Shown: positions 12,001-23,700 of the stretch, in pieces
Layout: each line of letters begins with the position of its first letter
Position numbering within the stretch: the stretch's first letter is position 1
Source: Paracentrotus lividus
Taxonomy: Eukaryota; Echinodermata; Echinoidea; Camarodonta; Echinidae
NCBI GenBank assembly: GCA_940671915.1
Contig: CALNVZ010002100.1
Location: 7,941,500-8,005,499, forward strand
Direction: 5' to 3'
DNA: 64,000 bases
Program-made: the position numbers and the translations under genes
The notes under the pieces: generated by a model
The model's database searches: none
Told to the model about the DNA's origin: nothing
The model's input: the letters and a program-made list of their open reading frames with translations, nothing else

Positions 12001-13036
12001 TACAGACTCACAAGCTCTCAACGTAACATCTTTCTCCATTTCCTCAGAAAAGTTTAGAACTCTGCTAAGTGGTAAGCTTTCCGTACATCATTCGTTGCCA
12101 ATGTAATGTCTGATTTAAAGACTTTAGCTGAGATGTTTAGTAATGATATGTTTGAAAATGTGGACACTTATTTAACTTGCATTTAAAGTATTTATTCCAT
12201 TTTTTTGTGTGTATAAAGTTTGTAAAGTCCTTCGCACACAATTATACCACTTTTAAATTGACTGCTATTAGCAAATGAGAATTATTTGGATTTCATAATA
12301 CCTCTTACATTTTTGTTCCGTAGACAAGTAATATAATTTAGAATAGTGAATAGTGTTATGATAAATACATACTGTGATTGACTATTCAGCATCATGTGAT
12401 CTACCTTCAACTTATAGTGTCCGATAGGACACTATGTCTATAACTCAATTTATGTAGGGGAAAGCCCATGTTAAATGAATAGGAGAGTATAGATTCAATC
12501 GTTTCCCTACATTTGTAACTGTGCTAGCGCATAATAATCAGTAAAATGGTGCGTAACTATGATTACGCGGAGTTAAAATGTATGTCATAACATTAACATC
12601 AAGTAATGTGGCAAAGATGAAACCAGACAAGGCTAGCTTAAGATGTAGGAATGTACTATAATTACTAGTAAATGTTCCATAATACAACATTTACTGGACT
12701 ATGTGAACTCAAAATACTAAGTTGTCCCTTGTGCAAGTCTTTTTTACTGTGGCCTGCGACCTTGTTGAAACGAATATGCATTTATGAAAATTTAGTGCAC
12801 TCACAGGATAATTCAGTATGTGCCATGTTATCCAGTATGTTGTATTTTTGAGTATCTACTTTTACTATTGTTGTTTTACATAAAAGTGAAGCCTTATCGA
12901 TTTACTAGAAATAGAGTATTCAATCTCTCTTGACATGAATTATTGTCTTCCCAATCTATAATGATTGTGTGTTTTATTTTCATTTCATATTGCAGAACTC
13001 CAGCAAACATTGTCACTTATGGATGGATTATCGTAG
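25..13036 (+). CDS. COMMD4: COMMD4, COMM domain-containing protein 4 (complete coding region, 8 exons)
   Basis: Coding exons: 25-27, 519-590, 1943-2008, 5446-5485, 8070-8189, 9598-9678, 11895-12071, 12996-13036. They total 600 nt, i.e. 199 residues plus TAG, the length of human COMMD4. Splice phases agree at every junction (0,0,0,1,1,1,1). The protein starts [14 protein letters not shown] and continues with the family-typical stretches [10 protein letters not shown] and NELQQLGLP. The C-terminal COMM domain (about residues 128-199, beginning near W136-R-V-D-Y) is carried by the last two exons. COMMD proteins form a heterodecameric ring that joins CCDC22/CCDC93 in endosomal cargo recycling and modulates NF-kB turnover; that role is family knowledge. 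The start is fixed by the conserved MRFRF reading, with the ATG alone ending exon 1. Introns are 0.5-3.4 kb and filled with MITEs. Confidence 0.96.
519..590 (+). CDS. COMMD4: COMMD4 exon 2
   Basis: Preceded by ctacag, followed by gtaaga. It encodes 24 residues, [18 protein letters not shown] and then SILSKI, almost identical to vertebrate COMMD4. Phase 0 at both ends. Confidence 0.95.
1160..1391. mobile_element. Foldback MITE in COMMD4 intron 2
   Basis: Inverted ends GACACTTGCACAAATTTG...CAAATTTGTGCAAGTGTC, with a second nested inverted pair (ccagtgctgaagggtgtggg / cccacatcctccagcactg). No target duplication is clear. Confidence 0.75.
1421..1660. mobile_element. TTAA MITE (piggyBac-like), 240 bp
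   Basis: Inverted ends CTCTTTGCCTGCCA...TGGCAGGCAAAGAG, flanked on both sides by TTAA (1417-1420, 1661-1664). TTAA duplications are the rule for piggyBac-type elements. Confidence 0.82.
1943..2008 (+). CDS. COMMD4: COMMD4 exon 3
   Basis: Preceded by attacag, followed by gtgagt. It encodes 22 residues ([17 protein letters not shown], then GDNID), part of the N-terminal helical region. Phase 0 at both ends. Confidence 0.95.
2353..2497 (-). mobile_element. CAGTGGATCC small MITE, copy 1
   Basis: 145 bp from CAGTGGATCCAAG to CTGGATACACCACTG with a G-run inside. Its middle 'aacatgtgggcctacagtca' is the reverse complement of similar sequence in the copies at 50671 and 54140. The hAT MITE inserted right at its right end. 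Confidence 0.7.
2502..3103. mobile_element. hAT-type MITE, 602 bp
   Basis: Ends read TAGGGTTGGGC...GCCCAACCCT and are flanked by a perfect 8-bp duplication ACTGTAAT (2494-2501 and 3104-3111). Long imperfect inverted arms (about 180 bp) share stretches such as 'gcactttagcgacgt'. YAGGG ends with 8-bp duplications are typical of hAT elements. Confidence 0.9.
3180..4991 (+). mobile_element. AACGCTC element, copy 1 (non-autonomous DNA transposon, ~1.8 kb)
   Basis: The left end reads AACGCTCGGCACTAACA and the right end is its near inverse (TGTTAGTGTTGAGCGTT). Flanks ggctatcc (3172-3179) and ggctatgc (4992-4999) form a 7/8 target duplication. Just inside each end are several GGGCAACCA/TGGTTGCCC motifs; the left end also has the palindrome CCCGGGCGCCCGGG. 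No transposase-like reading frame is seen. It lies in COMMD4 intron 3. Confidence 0.88.
5446..5485 (+). CDS. COMMD4: COMMD4 exon 4
   Basis: A short exon encoding [13 protein letters not shown] plus one base of the next codon, between ttatag and gtaagt. It matches the conserved 'KLTADAKF' motif of COMMD4. It lies between two insertions of the AACGCTC element. Confidence 0.93.
5652..6939 (+). mobile_element. AACGCTC element, copy 2 (interior only, cut by gap)
   Basis: It matches the interior of copy 1 from the GA-rich tract to the T-rich stretch before the right end, then stops at the 25-N gap. Both ends are missing. Many single-base indels against the other copies. Confidence 0.85.
6940..6964. 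other. Assembly gap, 25 N
   Basis: It interrupts an AACGCTC-element copy close to its right end. Confidence 0.99.
7102..7809 (+). mobile_element. AACGCTC element, copy 3 (internally deleted, ~0.7 kb)
   Basis: Both ends are present but about 1.1 kb of the interior is missing, joined near 7725. Flanks share 'gattata' on both sides, a damaged target duplication. With copy 2 and the gap next door, this could be one misassembled insertion. Confidence 0.82.
8070..8189 (+). CDS. COMMD4: COMMD4 exon 5
   Basis: Preceded by taacag, followed by gtgaga. It encodes the best-conserved N-terminal-domain stretch, [20 protein letters not shown] followed by [19 protein letters not shown]. Phase 1 on both sides. 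Confidence 0.96.
9598..9678 (+). CDS. COMMD4: COMMD4 exon 6
   Basis: Preceded by tgtgcag, followed by gtaagt. It encodes [18 protein letters not shown] and then ECFRSRSLR, linking the N-terminal domain to the COMM domain. Phase 1 on both sides. Confidence 0.95.
9722..10132. mobile_element. Inverted-repeat MITE in COMMD4 intron 6
   Basis: Ends TAGGCGCTGCTGCACTAGCT and AGCTAGTGCAGCACCGCCTA are near-perfect inverses. Interior repeats of 'gctcaagc' and 'gtgca' occur. About 410 bp. Confidence 0.78.
10616..10740. mobile_element. Small MITE with 8-bp duplication
   Basis: Flanked by CATTCGCT at 10608-10615 and 10741-10748. Inside are inverted stretches gtccgcagggccgatagtcc and ggtctatcggcccgcggtc. 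Confidence 0.68.
11262..11783. mobile_element. Mariner-like MITE, degenerate copy
   Basis: The left end cagtgcatcccataaaaaag and 'cccaactttgagagcc' match the better copy at 38785. The right end is eroded (aaagttcagttaac followed by a T/G run). It lies in COMMD4 intron 6. Confidence 0.7.
11895..12071 (+). CDS. COMMD4: COMMD4 exon 7 (most of the COMM domain)
   Basis: Preceded by tgttcag, followed by gtaagc. It encodes [18 protein letters not shown] through [13 protein letters not shown], the COMM domain with its conserved W-R-V-D core and [10 protein letters not shown] strand. Phase 1 on both sides. Confidence 0.95.
12996..13036 (+). CDS. COMMD4: COMMD4 exon 8, C-terminus and stop
   Basis: Preceded by attgcag. 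It encodes [13 protein letters not shown] and then TAG at 13034-13036, the usual COMMD4 C-terminal helix. The 3' UTR follows. Confidence 0.95.
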
Positions 13037-13520
13037 CACAGTGTGGACATTGACTCAGTATTATAGTTTTAGATGAAGAGCATTATCATGGAACAGAATT
13101 GACTCAGCCATTTAGGAAATATAATTTCCTACAAACAGGCACAGATTGTACTCTAGCTGTTTTTCACTTTTCATATTATTGTAGGCTTAAGATAATTTTG
13201 TAGGTAGGCTCTACTGAAACTATATAGCTTTATTTGTATAATGAAAAAAAACTTTGTATAAAAACAATTAAAAGTACATGTATATTATGACATATATTTT
13301 ATTATTAATTGTTGTGTAAGAACAATAACCACTTAATCCATTTGTTACAAGTGAATTCGCCATCCAGTTTCTTGATATTAAAACACAAAAATTTTAGCAT
13401 GAAAATCATCTGAAAAAATATATATATATAACTTTTATCTTGAGTTTGAAAGTTTGAATGATGGAAGACAACTACTGGTATTTTTTTATTAAATAAAAAA
13501 TAATTGTTGACCTTTTGTGA
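13037..13520 (+). promoter_or_regulatory. COMMD4: COMMD4 3' UTR with candidate poly(A) signals
   Basis: AT-rich sequence after the stop codon. It holds a variant ATTAAA signal at 13267-13272 and a canonical AATAAA at 13492-13497. The true cleavage site cannot be told from sequence. Confidence 0.5.
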
Positions 13521-14204
13521 TATGATAGTTAAATCCATGCATTTCGTTTTCAATTGCTAAAAAGTAAGATAATTCAATATTATTATCATTATCTTATATT
13601 CTGGGGAACTTTTTAGAGAAAACTTTGACAGAAATACTTGGTGAATAAGAAAGCTTTAGTCAATTACACATCTGTGTAAATTTTTTAAAACAAAATTGAA
13701 CAGCTCATTAAAGGGAATCTGCCGTAGTGGGAACAATGAACAAAATAGTTCCAAGCGTTCAAATTATTATTATTATTTTTTTTTTTTTTTTTAGGAAGAA
13801 TATAATAGTGAAAACTTCCACTGGCATTGATTGCTCTTCAAATGCACTCATAGTCATACAATGGCAAAAACAACAAACCAGCTGAAATGTTTGTGGCGAA
13901 CATTTTGTGTATCCGTACACGCATTTCTGTGTATAGGCCTAGTGTTCTTTGCATTCCACAATACAAATTCATGACAATGCACAACATCAATTCTTAAATT
14001 TTGATACAGTAATTAATCTAAATTTTAATTTTCTGTCTCCATAAAGTGTATTTTTGATGATTTCATGAAATCATAAAGATACATCACACCAATGATTTTC
14101 TCCAAAAGTGTTATCTTAAATCTTCAATAGGCTGTTTGCTTCATCATCTGATCATGAAGTTGAGTGCACATATCACGTGTATTTATCATAAACTCTAAAT
14201 GGGG

Positions 14205-14425
14205 TCATGTAGTAATTCGAATTGCAACACTACCTAAATAATTACCTCATGTCTTAATTCAAATTTCAATACTACCTAAATTATTATGTCATGTAGTACT
14301 TTGAATTGAATAATTACAACATGTAGTAATTAAAATTGTCACACTACTAAAATAATTACATTGTGTCTTTAATTGAATTGCCATATTACCCATATGATTA
14401 CGTCATGTAGTAATTCGAATTATGA
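14205..14425. repeat. Degenerate minisatellite, ~57-bp unit
   Basis: About four units share 'catgtagtaatt' and 'actacctaaataatta'. Intergenic, AT-rich. Confidence 0.6.
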
Positions 14426-14799
14426 CACAACATAGTTCTGAATTACTGTCCAACAATTTTACTCATCACTTTAAATAATTGATTTAACTATATAAAATAA
14501 TTAAGGTCATGTAATAATTCAAATGCCCTGTTCCCTGTTTTTGTACACACCATTCCGTAAAATAGCTGCACTTTGCTCTCGCTATGTTTATCTTCGTCTT
14601 TTAAGACAAATTATCTCATTGGTTAATTTACAATTTAAGCTTACAATTTGATGATATGGTTAAAAAATTTACTTGCCGATGCAGTGAGTAGTAGTACCTC
14701 ATTTTATTTTGGAGAGAATAAAATGTATGCATACCTATATACTTTAGATTAGAATGTCTTGTTATGATCTCTTTCTTCATCCATGTTTTATTTTCAATG

Positions 14800-15280
14800 T
14801 CTGAATGAGAGAGAGAGAGAGAGAATGAGCGAGCAAAAAGCCTAGACGGATCAAAGCGGGGATCAAAGGCAGAAGATTGAAATAAATTTAGAGAGGGACA
14901 AAGAAAACAAAATGCTGGATAGATCGAATAGAGAATATTAAGAGTGAGAAAGTGAAGAAAGTAAGAGAGAGAGAGAGAGAGAGTGGTTGGAGAAGAGAGC
15001 AAAAAGAACTTGGCAGATGCACTTAAAGTAGCGGTTATGAAATATAATTAATCTATAGCAACGTGAAATATAGAAATAAGAAGACTGAATAAATGTGGTG
15101 ATGGTGGTGTGGTGTGTGTGTGTGTTGTCGGAGGAGAAAGCAAAAGAACAGAATGGAGAGAGAGAGAGAGAGAGGGGCGGGGGGGGTTGCGAAGAGAAAG
15201 CAAAAACAATGAACATGGATGGATTAAGAAAGACGACTAAGAGAAAAAGAGAGTAAAAAGCAGGGGGGGGGGTACATAAC
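14800..15280. repeat. GA-rich low-complexity stretch
   Basis: Several (GA)n and G runs (14807-14824, 14963-14984, near 15155-15175) in otherwise plain DNA. Open frames here are compositional only. Confidence 0.8.
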
Positions 15281-15365
15281 ATTAATTTTTTTTATTTCAA
15301 ATAAAATAATGTTTGAACAAAATATACTGTTAATCTTAATTTCAGATTTATTGATAGGCCTACTT

Positions 15366-17182
15366 AACGCTCAACACTAACAATTTTTTTTGGTTGCCCT
15401 ACCGGGCAACCAGATTTCCATTTTCCCCAGATTTTGGTTGCCCGAATGAAAATTCTGGTTGCCCGAAAAAAAACAAAAAAAACATTAAAAACAAAGTCTT
15501 TGTTGATTCACATGTGTAATCACACCTGGTTTGCGGCAACAGCTAATTGTAGTTCATTCTCGTTTGGGGGCTTCATAGAGCATGGGCTCATAATAAATGA
15601 ATCATAAATTCACTCAGAACAATGATAACCAAAAAAAAAAAAAATTCTAAAATACCCTTATTAGCGGTGTACGCCGCCGTTTTTTGCCGTTGACAAGAAG
15701 TCAAAAGTTGGGGTGCAGTATAGAGATGGCTTGCCTTGGGATCGACGGAAAGTCAAAGACTTTTTACTACCATAGTTCTAACAAATTATGTCAAAAATAT
15801 GAAGAGTTAAATCACACTACATACCTTGTGTGAAGGTCCAAGTTGATGGAATGCTCTGGAAAGAAGTATATTCAGAGGGTTTTTAGGTTACACATCATAT
15901 TTTGATGTTAATTGACCGCACAACATATTTGCAACTTACCAGGTGGAGTGTGTAAACCCGAGCTACCGGCCTGGACATTGGCGATGAAGGGTGCTTGCGA
16001 TAATCGAAACAGATTGCACATTTACCTCGAATTCACAACAAAATATGCATCAAACATAAAATCACACAAGAAATCTTACCCCAGAACATCGTTCCTGAGA
16101 AAAAATCAGGTTCTGACAGGTCCAAAATAAGCATAAAACCTCTGATAAGAACAGCTTCGCATGGCCAAGATTTTCAAAACAGCTAGCTTTGATCGTCGCG
16201 CGCATGTTGTGCTAGTACTAGTCTCCGCTGCATGCAGACCTTTAATGGTAGTTTATTAAGTGCCGATGTATTTTCTTTAATTCTTTTGTTTAATCTTCAC
16301 TTCAGCGCTAATTGTTTTGTTGTTTCTAAAACTGTAACTAAGATTACTTCAGTAATTCCTTTATTTATTTTTTTAATGTTTTTTTTTTTTATTATTTTTT
16401 TTATTTACTTTTGATTTTGTTTTATGTATTTTTGGGGGGTATTGTTATTTCATTTTTTCTTTTCTTTTGCGGGGTCCATTACTGTATTTTATTATTTTTT
16501 AATTTTTTGTCCCTCTTTTGTTCAATCATTATTTTTCAGCCTGAATATGCATCTTGTAAGTTTTCCATCATCAAATGACAAAGTGGCATGATCGCAAGAC
16601 TATCTCCAGTAATAGTGGAATCCCCAAAATCACCGACAGTGCAGTGTGATTGTTTCGATCCATGCTCTCTAGCCAAAACAAACCTTGTCGCTTCATCAAA
16701 CATCATACAAACTTTCTGCTTCGTTCCCATCTTTTCTACTTTCATGATTTTTCATCAACTTTATATTTTTCCCCCCTCTCTCTCTCTCTTTCCCTCTCCC
16801 TCTCTCTTTCTCTTTTAAATATATCATCTCACAACAGAAACTCCATCACATGCGCCTTTTATTGCAACACATGCACACACATAGATCCACACACATGTAA
16901 CACATAAACATGGCAACACTCATACCTGCGCGCTGCATGCATGCACTCTACATAATCATTGGCAATCTCATCCTCAAACCAGGGAAATGTGCGCTTCGGT
17001 GGAATATGATTACAAGATTACAAGTGAAATATACAATTGTGATTTCTCTTTATACCACAAAATCCCCAAAATGTGGGCGCCCAGTCGGGCAATCTACTAT
17101 TGTTCATTTTTTCTGGATTTGGTTGCCCGACAGCCCAATCTAGTTGCCCCGGGCGCCCGGGCACATGTTAGTGCCGAGCGTT
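15366..17182 (-). mobile_element. AACGCTC element, copy 4 (full length, reverse)
   Basis: Full 1.8-kb element in reverse orientation with a perfect 8-bp target duplication, gcctactt at 15358-15365 and 17183-17190. This is the best copy for defining the element's ends. Intergenic. Confidence 0.92.
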
Positions 17183-17470
17183 GCCTACTTGTTGATTTGT
17201 GGTCGGAAAATCATTGAAACCACATTTCATTCACCAGACATAGAATTCCGTGAAATACGCATGTAATTGACTATTTAACTGTATGAAACAAGATATATTG
17301 CATCATATTATAGAGGAATAAATCCTTGAAAACGATTTGGCTTTGACTCATTGGAGAAAAAAATAATTAGAAAAGCGTTAGGAAAAGTTCCAGAAGAGAA
17401 GACAATTAATAAAAGAGATAAATACATCACTTTTTGTTAAGATGAAGTTTGAGGTTATTGACCAGAGCAT

Positions 17471-18175
17471 AATTCAATTCAATTCAATTCAATTCAATTC
17501 AATTCAATAATGGTTTATTAAGAAATCGAGCATTTTACAAGAAAGGCAGTAAAAACTGAAATATTCTTGTTTACATTATTGAACATAACATAAATACATA
17601 ATTATATAGAAGTTAAAAATTCAATTTCAATTCAAATTTTATAAAACAAGCATCTTTAAAATAACAAGCTCTCATAAAATAATTACGGATACATAACAGC
17701 AAAGATGGAGAAAAGAGGCTAGCTCACAAAATGTACTGAGATGAGATGAAAGTGAGATTAACTTTGGTTGAGTAGGTTTACCAGAAAAGGCAAAGGGCTA
17801 TTTTGGAAGCTTTTGGTTTTAAACTTATATTGATGAAACGTAGATGTGTGACGTAAAGATATTTCGACATGTTTACGGGGTGGTAGCCAATTTTGGCACG
17901 TTGGCCTGGGTTATTTGGCAATGATTTGACAAAACTTCTACACAAAAGTAGTCTTCTCTCCTGAAGTGTTGATAAATTGCACAGTTGACACGCATTTGAA
18001 TATGAAATATAAAGAGGACCTAAAATGATTTTACATAGTCGTTTTTTAATTCTTTCTATGTTACTGTTTTGCTCTATTGTCAACCCGCTGGGAAAGACAG
18101 GGGCACAGTATTCTAAAATGGGTCGTATGTAACCTGTATATATTAAAACCAAATCTTTTACAGGTAAAAATCATA
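17471..18175 (-). mobile_element. Non-LTR retrotransposon 3' fragment
   Basis: The minus-strand frame reads YTGYIRPILEYCAPVFPSGL followed by IERIKKRLCKIILG, the classic C-terminal part of jockey/CR1-type reverse transcriptase. The 3' end is a (TTGAA)n tail, seen on the + strand as AATTC repeats at 17471-17508. Truncated at its 5' end by a stop. Confidence 0.85.
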
Positions 18176-18410
18176 ATGCACAAGAGTATACAAATGAATA
18201 TTATCTAAATATGAACACAATATCATGCAGGTATGCTTTTGATATACTCACGTTGGCAATGCAACAGTGATATATTTAATATCCAAAGAGTTTTCCATTT
18301 CTCATGTAGGCCTAAAATATAAATTATTTATGACTTTAGAACGTAATGGGAAGACGTCAAAATCATAATCTGTTAGTTAATCGTCATCAATGTGTTCTAT
18401 TATTTAAAAT

Positions 18411-18549
<139 letters not shown>

Positions 18550-18866
18550 TTATTTTGCAGTTTGTGTACACCGTATGTTGGGGTAGTTCTCCATGCAGTC
18601 AACATAATATATCGGACATCTCTCACAGTGACGGCTTGGTAAAAAAATATGCCTGTGAGATTTTCCTTCATCAGTGATCAAACCTTTAATCACCGATAGT
18701 TACTTCTACTTTTCTTCATTCACATAAAAAATAAAATGTTCAGTTGCGAATCTAGGATATGAAAATGGGGGGGGGGCATCGCCGAAATATTAAGTTATAG
18801 GGGTCGCGTCCACGTACAGAAATAGATAAATTTCTCTATTTCTGTGGGGTCGTCCCCTAAAACCCT

Positions 18867-19010
18867 ATATGTCAGGCGCGGATCGAAGAAAATCGAATTG
18901 AATGCATTTCGGGGGCCCAATTGTCTGGGAACAAAAGCGGCTCTTTGTCCCCGGACAATTGGGCCCCCGAAATGCATTCAATTCGATTTTCTTGGATCCG
19001 CGCCTGATAT
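18867..19010. mobile_element. Foldback hairpin element
   Basis: Arms 18867-18925 and 18954-19010 are near-perfect inverses through 'aatgcatttcgggggcccaa'; the loop is about 28 bp. The outer end carries 'ggcgcggatc'; a further 'ggatccgccactg' follows at 19012. No coding capacity. Confidence 0.88.
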
Positions 19011-19959
19011 GTGGATCCGCCACTGAATTTAGCATGCATGGTGTGGGTGTAATGTTGGATGTAAAATGGCAAAACAAACACATGATCGCTTTTCATGTTT
19101 TTGTTTTTTTCTCTTTTTTCTCCTTATTTGTTTGTTTTTGTTTTTTGGTTTGTTTTATAGATAATTACTTTGCACTTTTTAAGCCATTCGTGACTTTGTA
19201 ATCCCATGTTTTTGCCTTAATTTTGTTTAATCACCAAAATAAACAGTCAGGCACACTAGCCATTGTCTCAACATAAACCTTATGAAGTTTGAAATGAATG
19301 TACGTGTAATTCTTACCCTATATGTATTCAACCTGTGAAAGAAAGATGACTAAATATGGACCTAACAATTTGGTAAATATAACTATTGCTTGTTTTTGCA
19401 GAAATTGACATAATTTTAAAACCAATTAACATGAGATAGGATATTTATTGTTCTCACGTATTTCGATCGTATAAGTTTTTACTAAAAGATGTGTGATATC
19501 ATAATTATGGGGAAGTGTGAGAGTGTCGTGCCAACATAGACCTTGAAACGTAATTATACCACACTTTTCGTTTATAGGGCATTGAGCCAGAAACAATAAT
19601 ATCATTTGCAAGAACGACGTACTAGCTATCAAGGTTTTGGGGCATTGTTATTGTGACCGTTCAGTAAATTTGCAGGTATTATACTGAAATAGCATAAAGT
19701 CAGGTCAAGATGATGTTGGATTTAGTTTCGATATCTCAATCTGTTATCCATATATCTACCGGTATTGACCGTGCATAGGTACTGTTTCCTCTTTCCTGAT
19801 GTATCGGATATTCTAATTAACACCCTATTATCAACAGAATACACTACTGGTTTAGTGGTACTACGATTTCATGATATAGATTAGTATCATGAGAGGTTAA
19901 CTTCCTGAAATTTTGGTGAGCTAAAGAGTGATAGGGGCCTACTGACATCAACATGAATC

Positions 19960-20062
19960 TAGCAAGCTCATATCAAACGAACGGGGGTTGACACAGATCA
20001 GAATTACTCCTGATTTTAGAGTCCTCAACTTGCAACCACGTCAACATACTTGCATGATTGAG
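19960..20062 (+). promoter_or_regulatory. PARP4: Possible non-coding first exon of PARP4
   Basis: A strong donor (gag|GTAAGT) sits at 20063. Joined to the acceptor at 20658, the PARP4 frame reads back into an in-frame TGA (20055-20057), which would make ATG 20684 the first usable start. The left boundary is a guess and no promoter motif is clear. Alternative: the true upstream exon lies elsewhere and carries a BRCT domain. Confidence 0.25.
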
Positions 20063-20399
20063 GTAAGTGGGAATTTTGTTAATACTTGCTAGGTTAATTT
20101 ACAGTTTGTTTATGCCTTTGATAGTTAATTCAATTAAATATCTGAACATATTATAATCGTTGAAGATACTTATGTAAACGTAATTAGAGTACCGTTTGAA
20201 CGAAGGTGATGATTTTCTGTAAACGCTTACTTTCTAATATTGTTTTTGTACTAAATATTTTGATCTGAATACAGATGACATTTCTGCCGTGCACAAAATA
20301 TTGCTTATAAAAAGTATTTTCGAAATTCTCGGTAATATTGCCCTCAGAGATGGTATATTTGATTGTTCTTCCTTATTCTCCCTATTATATCTCCTATCT

Positions 20400-20658
20400 A
20401 AATATTTTCTTTCTTTCTTTTATTTTTTTTTTCACTCCGTTCCCAACACCGCATCTCCCCTCTTTCTCCACATCGACACCCTCTCTCTTCCTATCTTCTT
20501 CCTATCTCCCAGTCGCCACTCCCACCCACTTTCCCGCGATAACATACACACTCTCTCTCCTTTTCCCCCTCCTCCCTCTCTCCCATTCCCACACCCTCAC
20601 TCTCTCATGTTATTTTCTATCTTCATCAATGATGACCCTCTCCCACTCTTCTTTTCAG
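20400..20658 (+). repeat. Pyrimidine-rich tract leading into PARP4 exon 1
   Basis: About 250 bp of mostly C and T ends at the ttttcag acceptor. It may serve as an extended polypyrimidine tract; the open frames are compositional. Confidence 0.75.
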
Positions 20659-20752
20659 TGTTGATTCTCAAAACGTGACCAAAATGGCAAACGATATCAG
20701 TGACGACTTCAATGAAAGCCAATGTGAATTGGTCAGATATGTTATTCTACAG
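20659..20752 (+). CDS. PARP4: PARP4 exon 1 (first recognisable coding exon)
   Basis: A long pyrimidine tract and ttttcag precede it; gtaaat follows. ATG at 20684 opens MANDISDDFNESQCELVRYV and then ILQ. Upstream of the ATG the frame stays open to the acceptor, so the exon could also be internal. Ends in phase 0. Confidence 0.7.
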
Positions 20753-23700
20753 GTAAATCCATTTATCATTTCCATCACTCTCTTCTACCTTAGTTGTATT
20801 TTAGGTCATCTTAAATTGAGATATATATATATTCAAAGATAAGTAACAGGCTTGTTTCTTGTGATGTGTCGGATTAGTGGATAGAGCGTCCGCCTTATAA
20901 TCGAGAAGGGTTGGGTTCGAACTCTGGCCCGTCATACCAAAAGACGTTAAAATATGGAGGCTGCTGCTACCCTGTTTGGCGTTCAAAAAAAAAAATAATA
21001 ATAATGAAAATAAATTAAAAAAATGATAGAGCAAAGTCGATTTATTCATTTATTTATTTATTTATTCCCAACTCATTGGCGGAAACACCTTGATCTGGTG
21101 CTGCTCAGTGCCTGCGGGGCCGACGATCAATTAGACAAAAAAGGATTCTCCGTTTTGGACAATAAAATTTGGAGCTTGAAGCATTATACTTCAAAACATT
21201 TATCACTATTCAATATTATACCAATCTAACTATCGAAACTCAGATACATTCGACAGTATATGGGTAGAGGTCAGCGAGTTAGTGATAGTTACCCAGTAAG
21301 AATTATTATAAACTTGATTTACAGTATAATGATATTATAATGGTACTTAGGTTATTTACGGAGAATTATTATTTTTACATTAAAATAATTACATTGTTAT
21401 AAATTAATCATATTTTATAACCACAACTTAATTATAAATGCGTTATTATAGTGAAACAGAAAATTGTTTTTTTTTTCTTCAAGCGTATAGGCCTAGATTT
21501 AATACCATTTGGTAAAAAGAAATTAAAACGAACACCAATAACTTATTATATTTTCATCAGACCGTAATAGTAATTATTACAATGTGAAAAAACATATAGT
21601 CAGATGATGAAATGAGGGAATTAATGGTGATTTTCAAAAATATGATTTCAGAAAGAGATAGAAGATGACGATATCGAATATACGTCTATTGAGCTACATA
21701 CTACAGTCGGGATCCCAATGGTCCTACAAGGTCAATCCATTACCAAGTCCGGGAAGATCAACCCGTATACATATCGGGTTTACACACACGAAGGAAAGCT
21801 TTCCGAAACAAAGGTCAGTACTATATAATACTCCTATAAACATATGAAAATATAATGTTATCTCGTGTTATGACGATATCATTGTCACTCAAAGTAATCT
21901 ACTAAGCAACGCTCGGCACTAACATGGTGCCCGGGCGCCCGGGGCAACTAGATTGGGCTGTCGGGCAACAAATCCAGAAAAAATGAACAAAGTAGTTGCC
22001 CGACTGGGCGCCCACATTTTGGGGGATTTTTTTGTGGTATAAAGAGAAATTCAAATTGTATATTTCACTTGAATCTTGAATCATATTCCACCGAAGCGCA
22101 CATTTCCCTGTTTGAGATTGAGATTGCCAATGATTATGTAGAGTGCATGCATGCAGCGCGCAGGTATGAGTGTGCCATGTTATGTGTATACATGTGTGTG
22201 GATCTATGTGTGTGCATGTGTTGCAATAAAAGGCGCATTGTGATGGAGTTCTGTGGTTGAGATGTATATTTTAAAGAGAAAGAGAGAGGAGAGGGAAAGA
22301 GAGAGAGAGAGGGGGAAAGATATAAAGTTGAAAAATCATGAAAAGTAGAAAGATGGGAACGGAAGCAGAAAGTTTGTATGATGTTTGATGAAGCGACAAG
22401 GTTTGTTTTGGCTAGAGCATGGATCGTAAACAATCACACTGCACTGTCGGTGATTTTGGGGATTCCACTATTACTGGAGATAGTCTTGCGATCATGCCAC
22501 TTTGTCATTTGACTGATGGGGAAAACTTACAAGATGCATATTCAGGCTGAAAAATAATGATTGAACAAAGAGGGACAAAAAATTAAATAATAAGAATACA
22601 GTAATGGACCCCCGCAAAAGAAAAGAAAAAAAAATGAAATAACAATACCCCCCCAAATACAATAAACAAAATCAAAAGTAAATAAAAAAAAATAATAAAA
22701 AAAAAAACATTAAAAAAATAATAAAGGAATTTACTGAAGTAATCTTAGTTTTACAGATTTAGAAACAACAAAACAATTAGCGCTGAAGTGAAGATTAAAC
22801 AAAGAATTAAAAGAAAATACATCGGCACTTAATAAACTACCATTAAAGGGTCTGCATGCAGCGGAGACTAGTACTAGCACAACATGCGCGCGACGATCAA
22901 GCTAGCTGTTTTGAAAATCTTGGCCATGCGAAGCTGTTCTTATCAGAGGTTTTATGCTTATTTTGGACCTGTCAGAACCTGATTTTTCTCAGGAACGATG
23001 TTCTAGGGGTAAGATTTCTTGTGTGATTTATGTTTGATGCATTTTTGTTGTGAATTCGAGGTAAATGTGCAATCTGTTTCGATTATCGCAAGCACCCTCA
23101 TCGCATGTCCAGGCCGGTAGCTTCGGGTGTTTACACACTCTCCACCTGGTAAGTTGCAAATATGTTGTGCGGTCAATTAACATCACAAATATGATGTGTT
23201 AACCTAAAAAACCCTCTGAATATACTTCTTCCAGAGCATTCCCATCAACTTGGACCTTCACACAAGTATGTAGTGTGATTTAACTCTTCATATTTTGACA
23301 TAATTTGTTAGAACTATGGTAGTAAAAAGTCTTTGACTTTCCGTCGATCCCAAGGCACAGCCTATCTCTATACTGCACCCCCAACTTTGACTTCTTGTCA
23401 ACGGCAAAAAACGGCGGCGTACACCGCTAATAAGGGTATTTTTAGAATTTTTTTTTTTTTTTGTTATCATGTCTGAGTGAATTATGATTCATTATTATGA
23501 GCCCATGCTCTATGAAGCCCCCAAACGAGAATGAACTACAATTAGCTGTTGCCGCAAACCAGGGTGATTACACATGTGAATCAAACAAAGATCTTTGTTT
23601 TTAATGTTTTTTTTTGTTTTTTTCGGGCAACCAGTTTTTCATTCGGGCAACCAAATCTGGGGGAAAATGGAAATCTGGTTGCCCGGTAGGGCAACCAAAA

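Noticed and set aside
20289-20678. Long + strand frames before PARP4 exon 1
   Set aside because: Pyrimidine-rich compositional frames; they are not in the PARP4 frame and have no homology.
20865-20940. Functional tRNA gene
   Set aside because: A and B boxes are present, but no proper cloverleaf was found and an A-rich tail follows, fitting a SINE.
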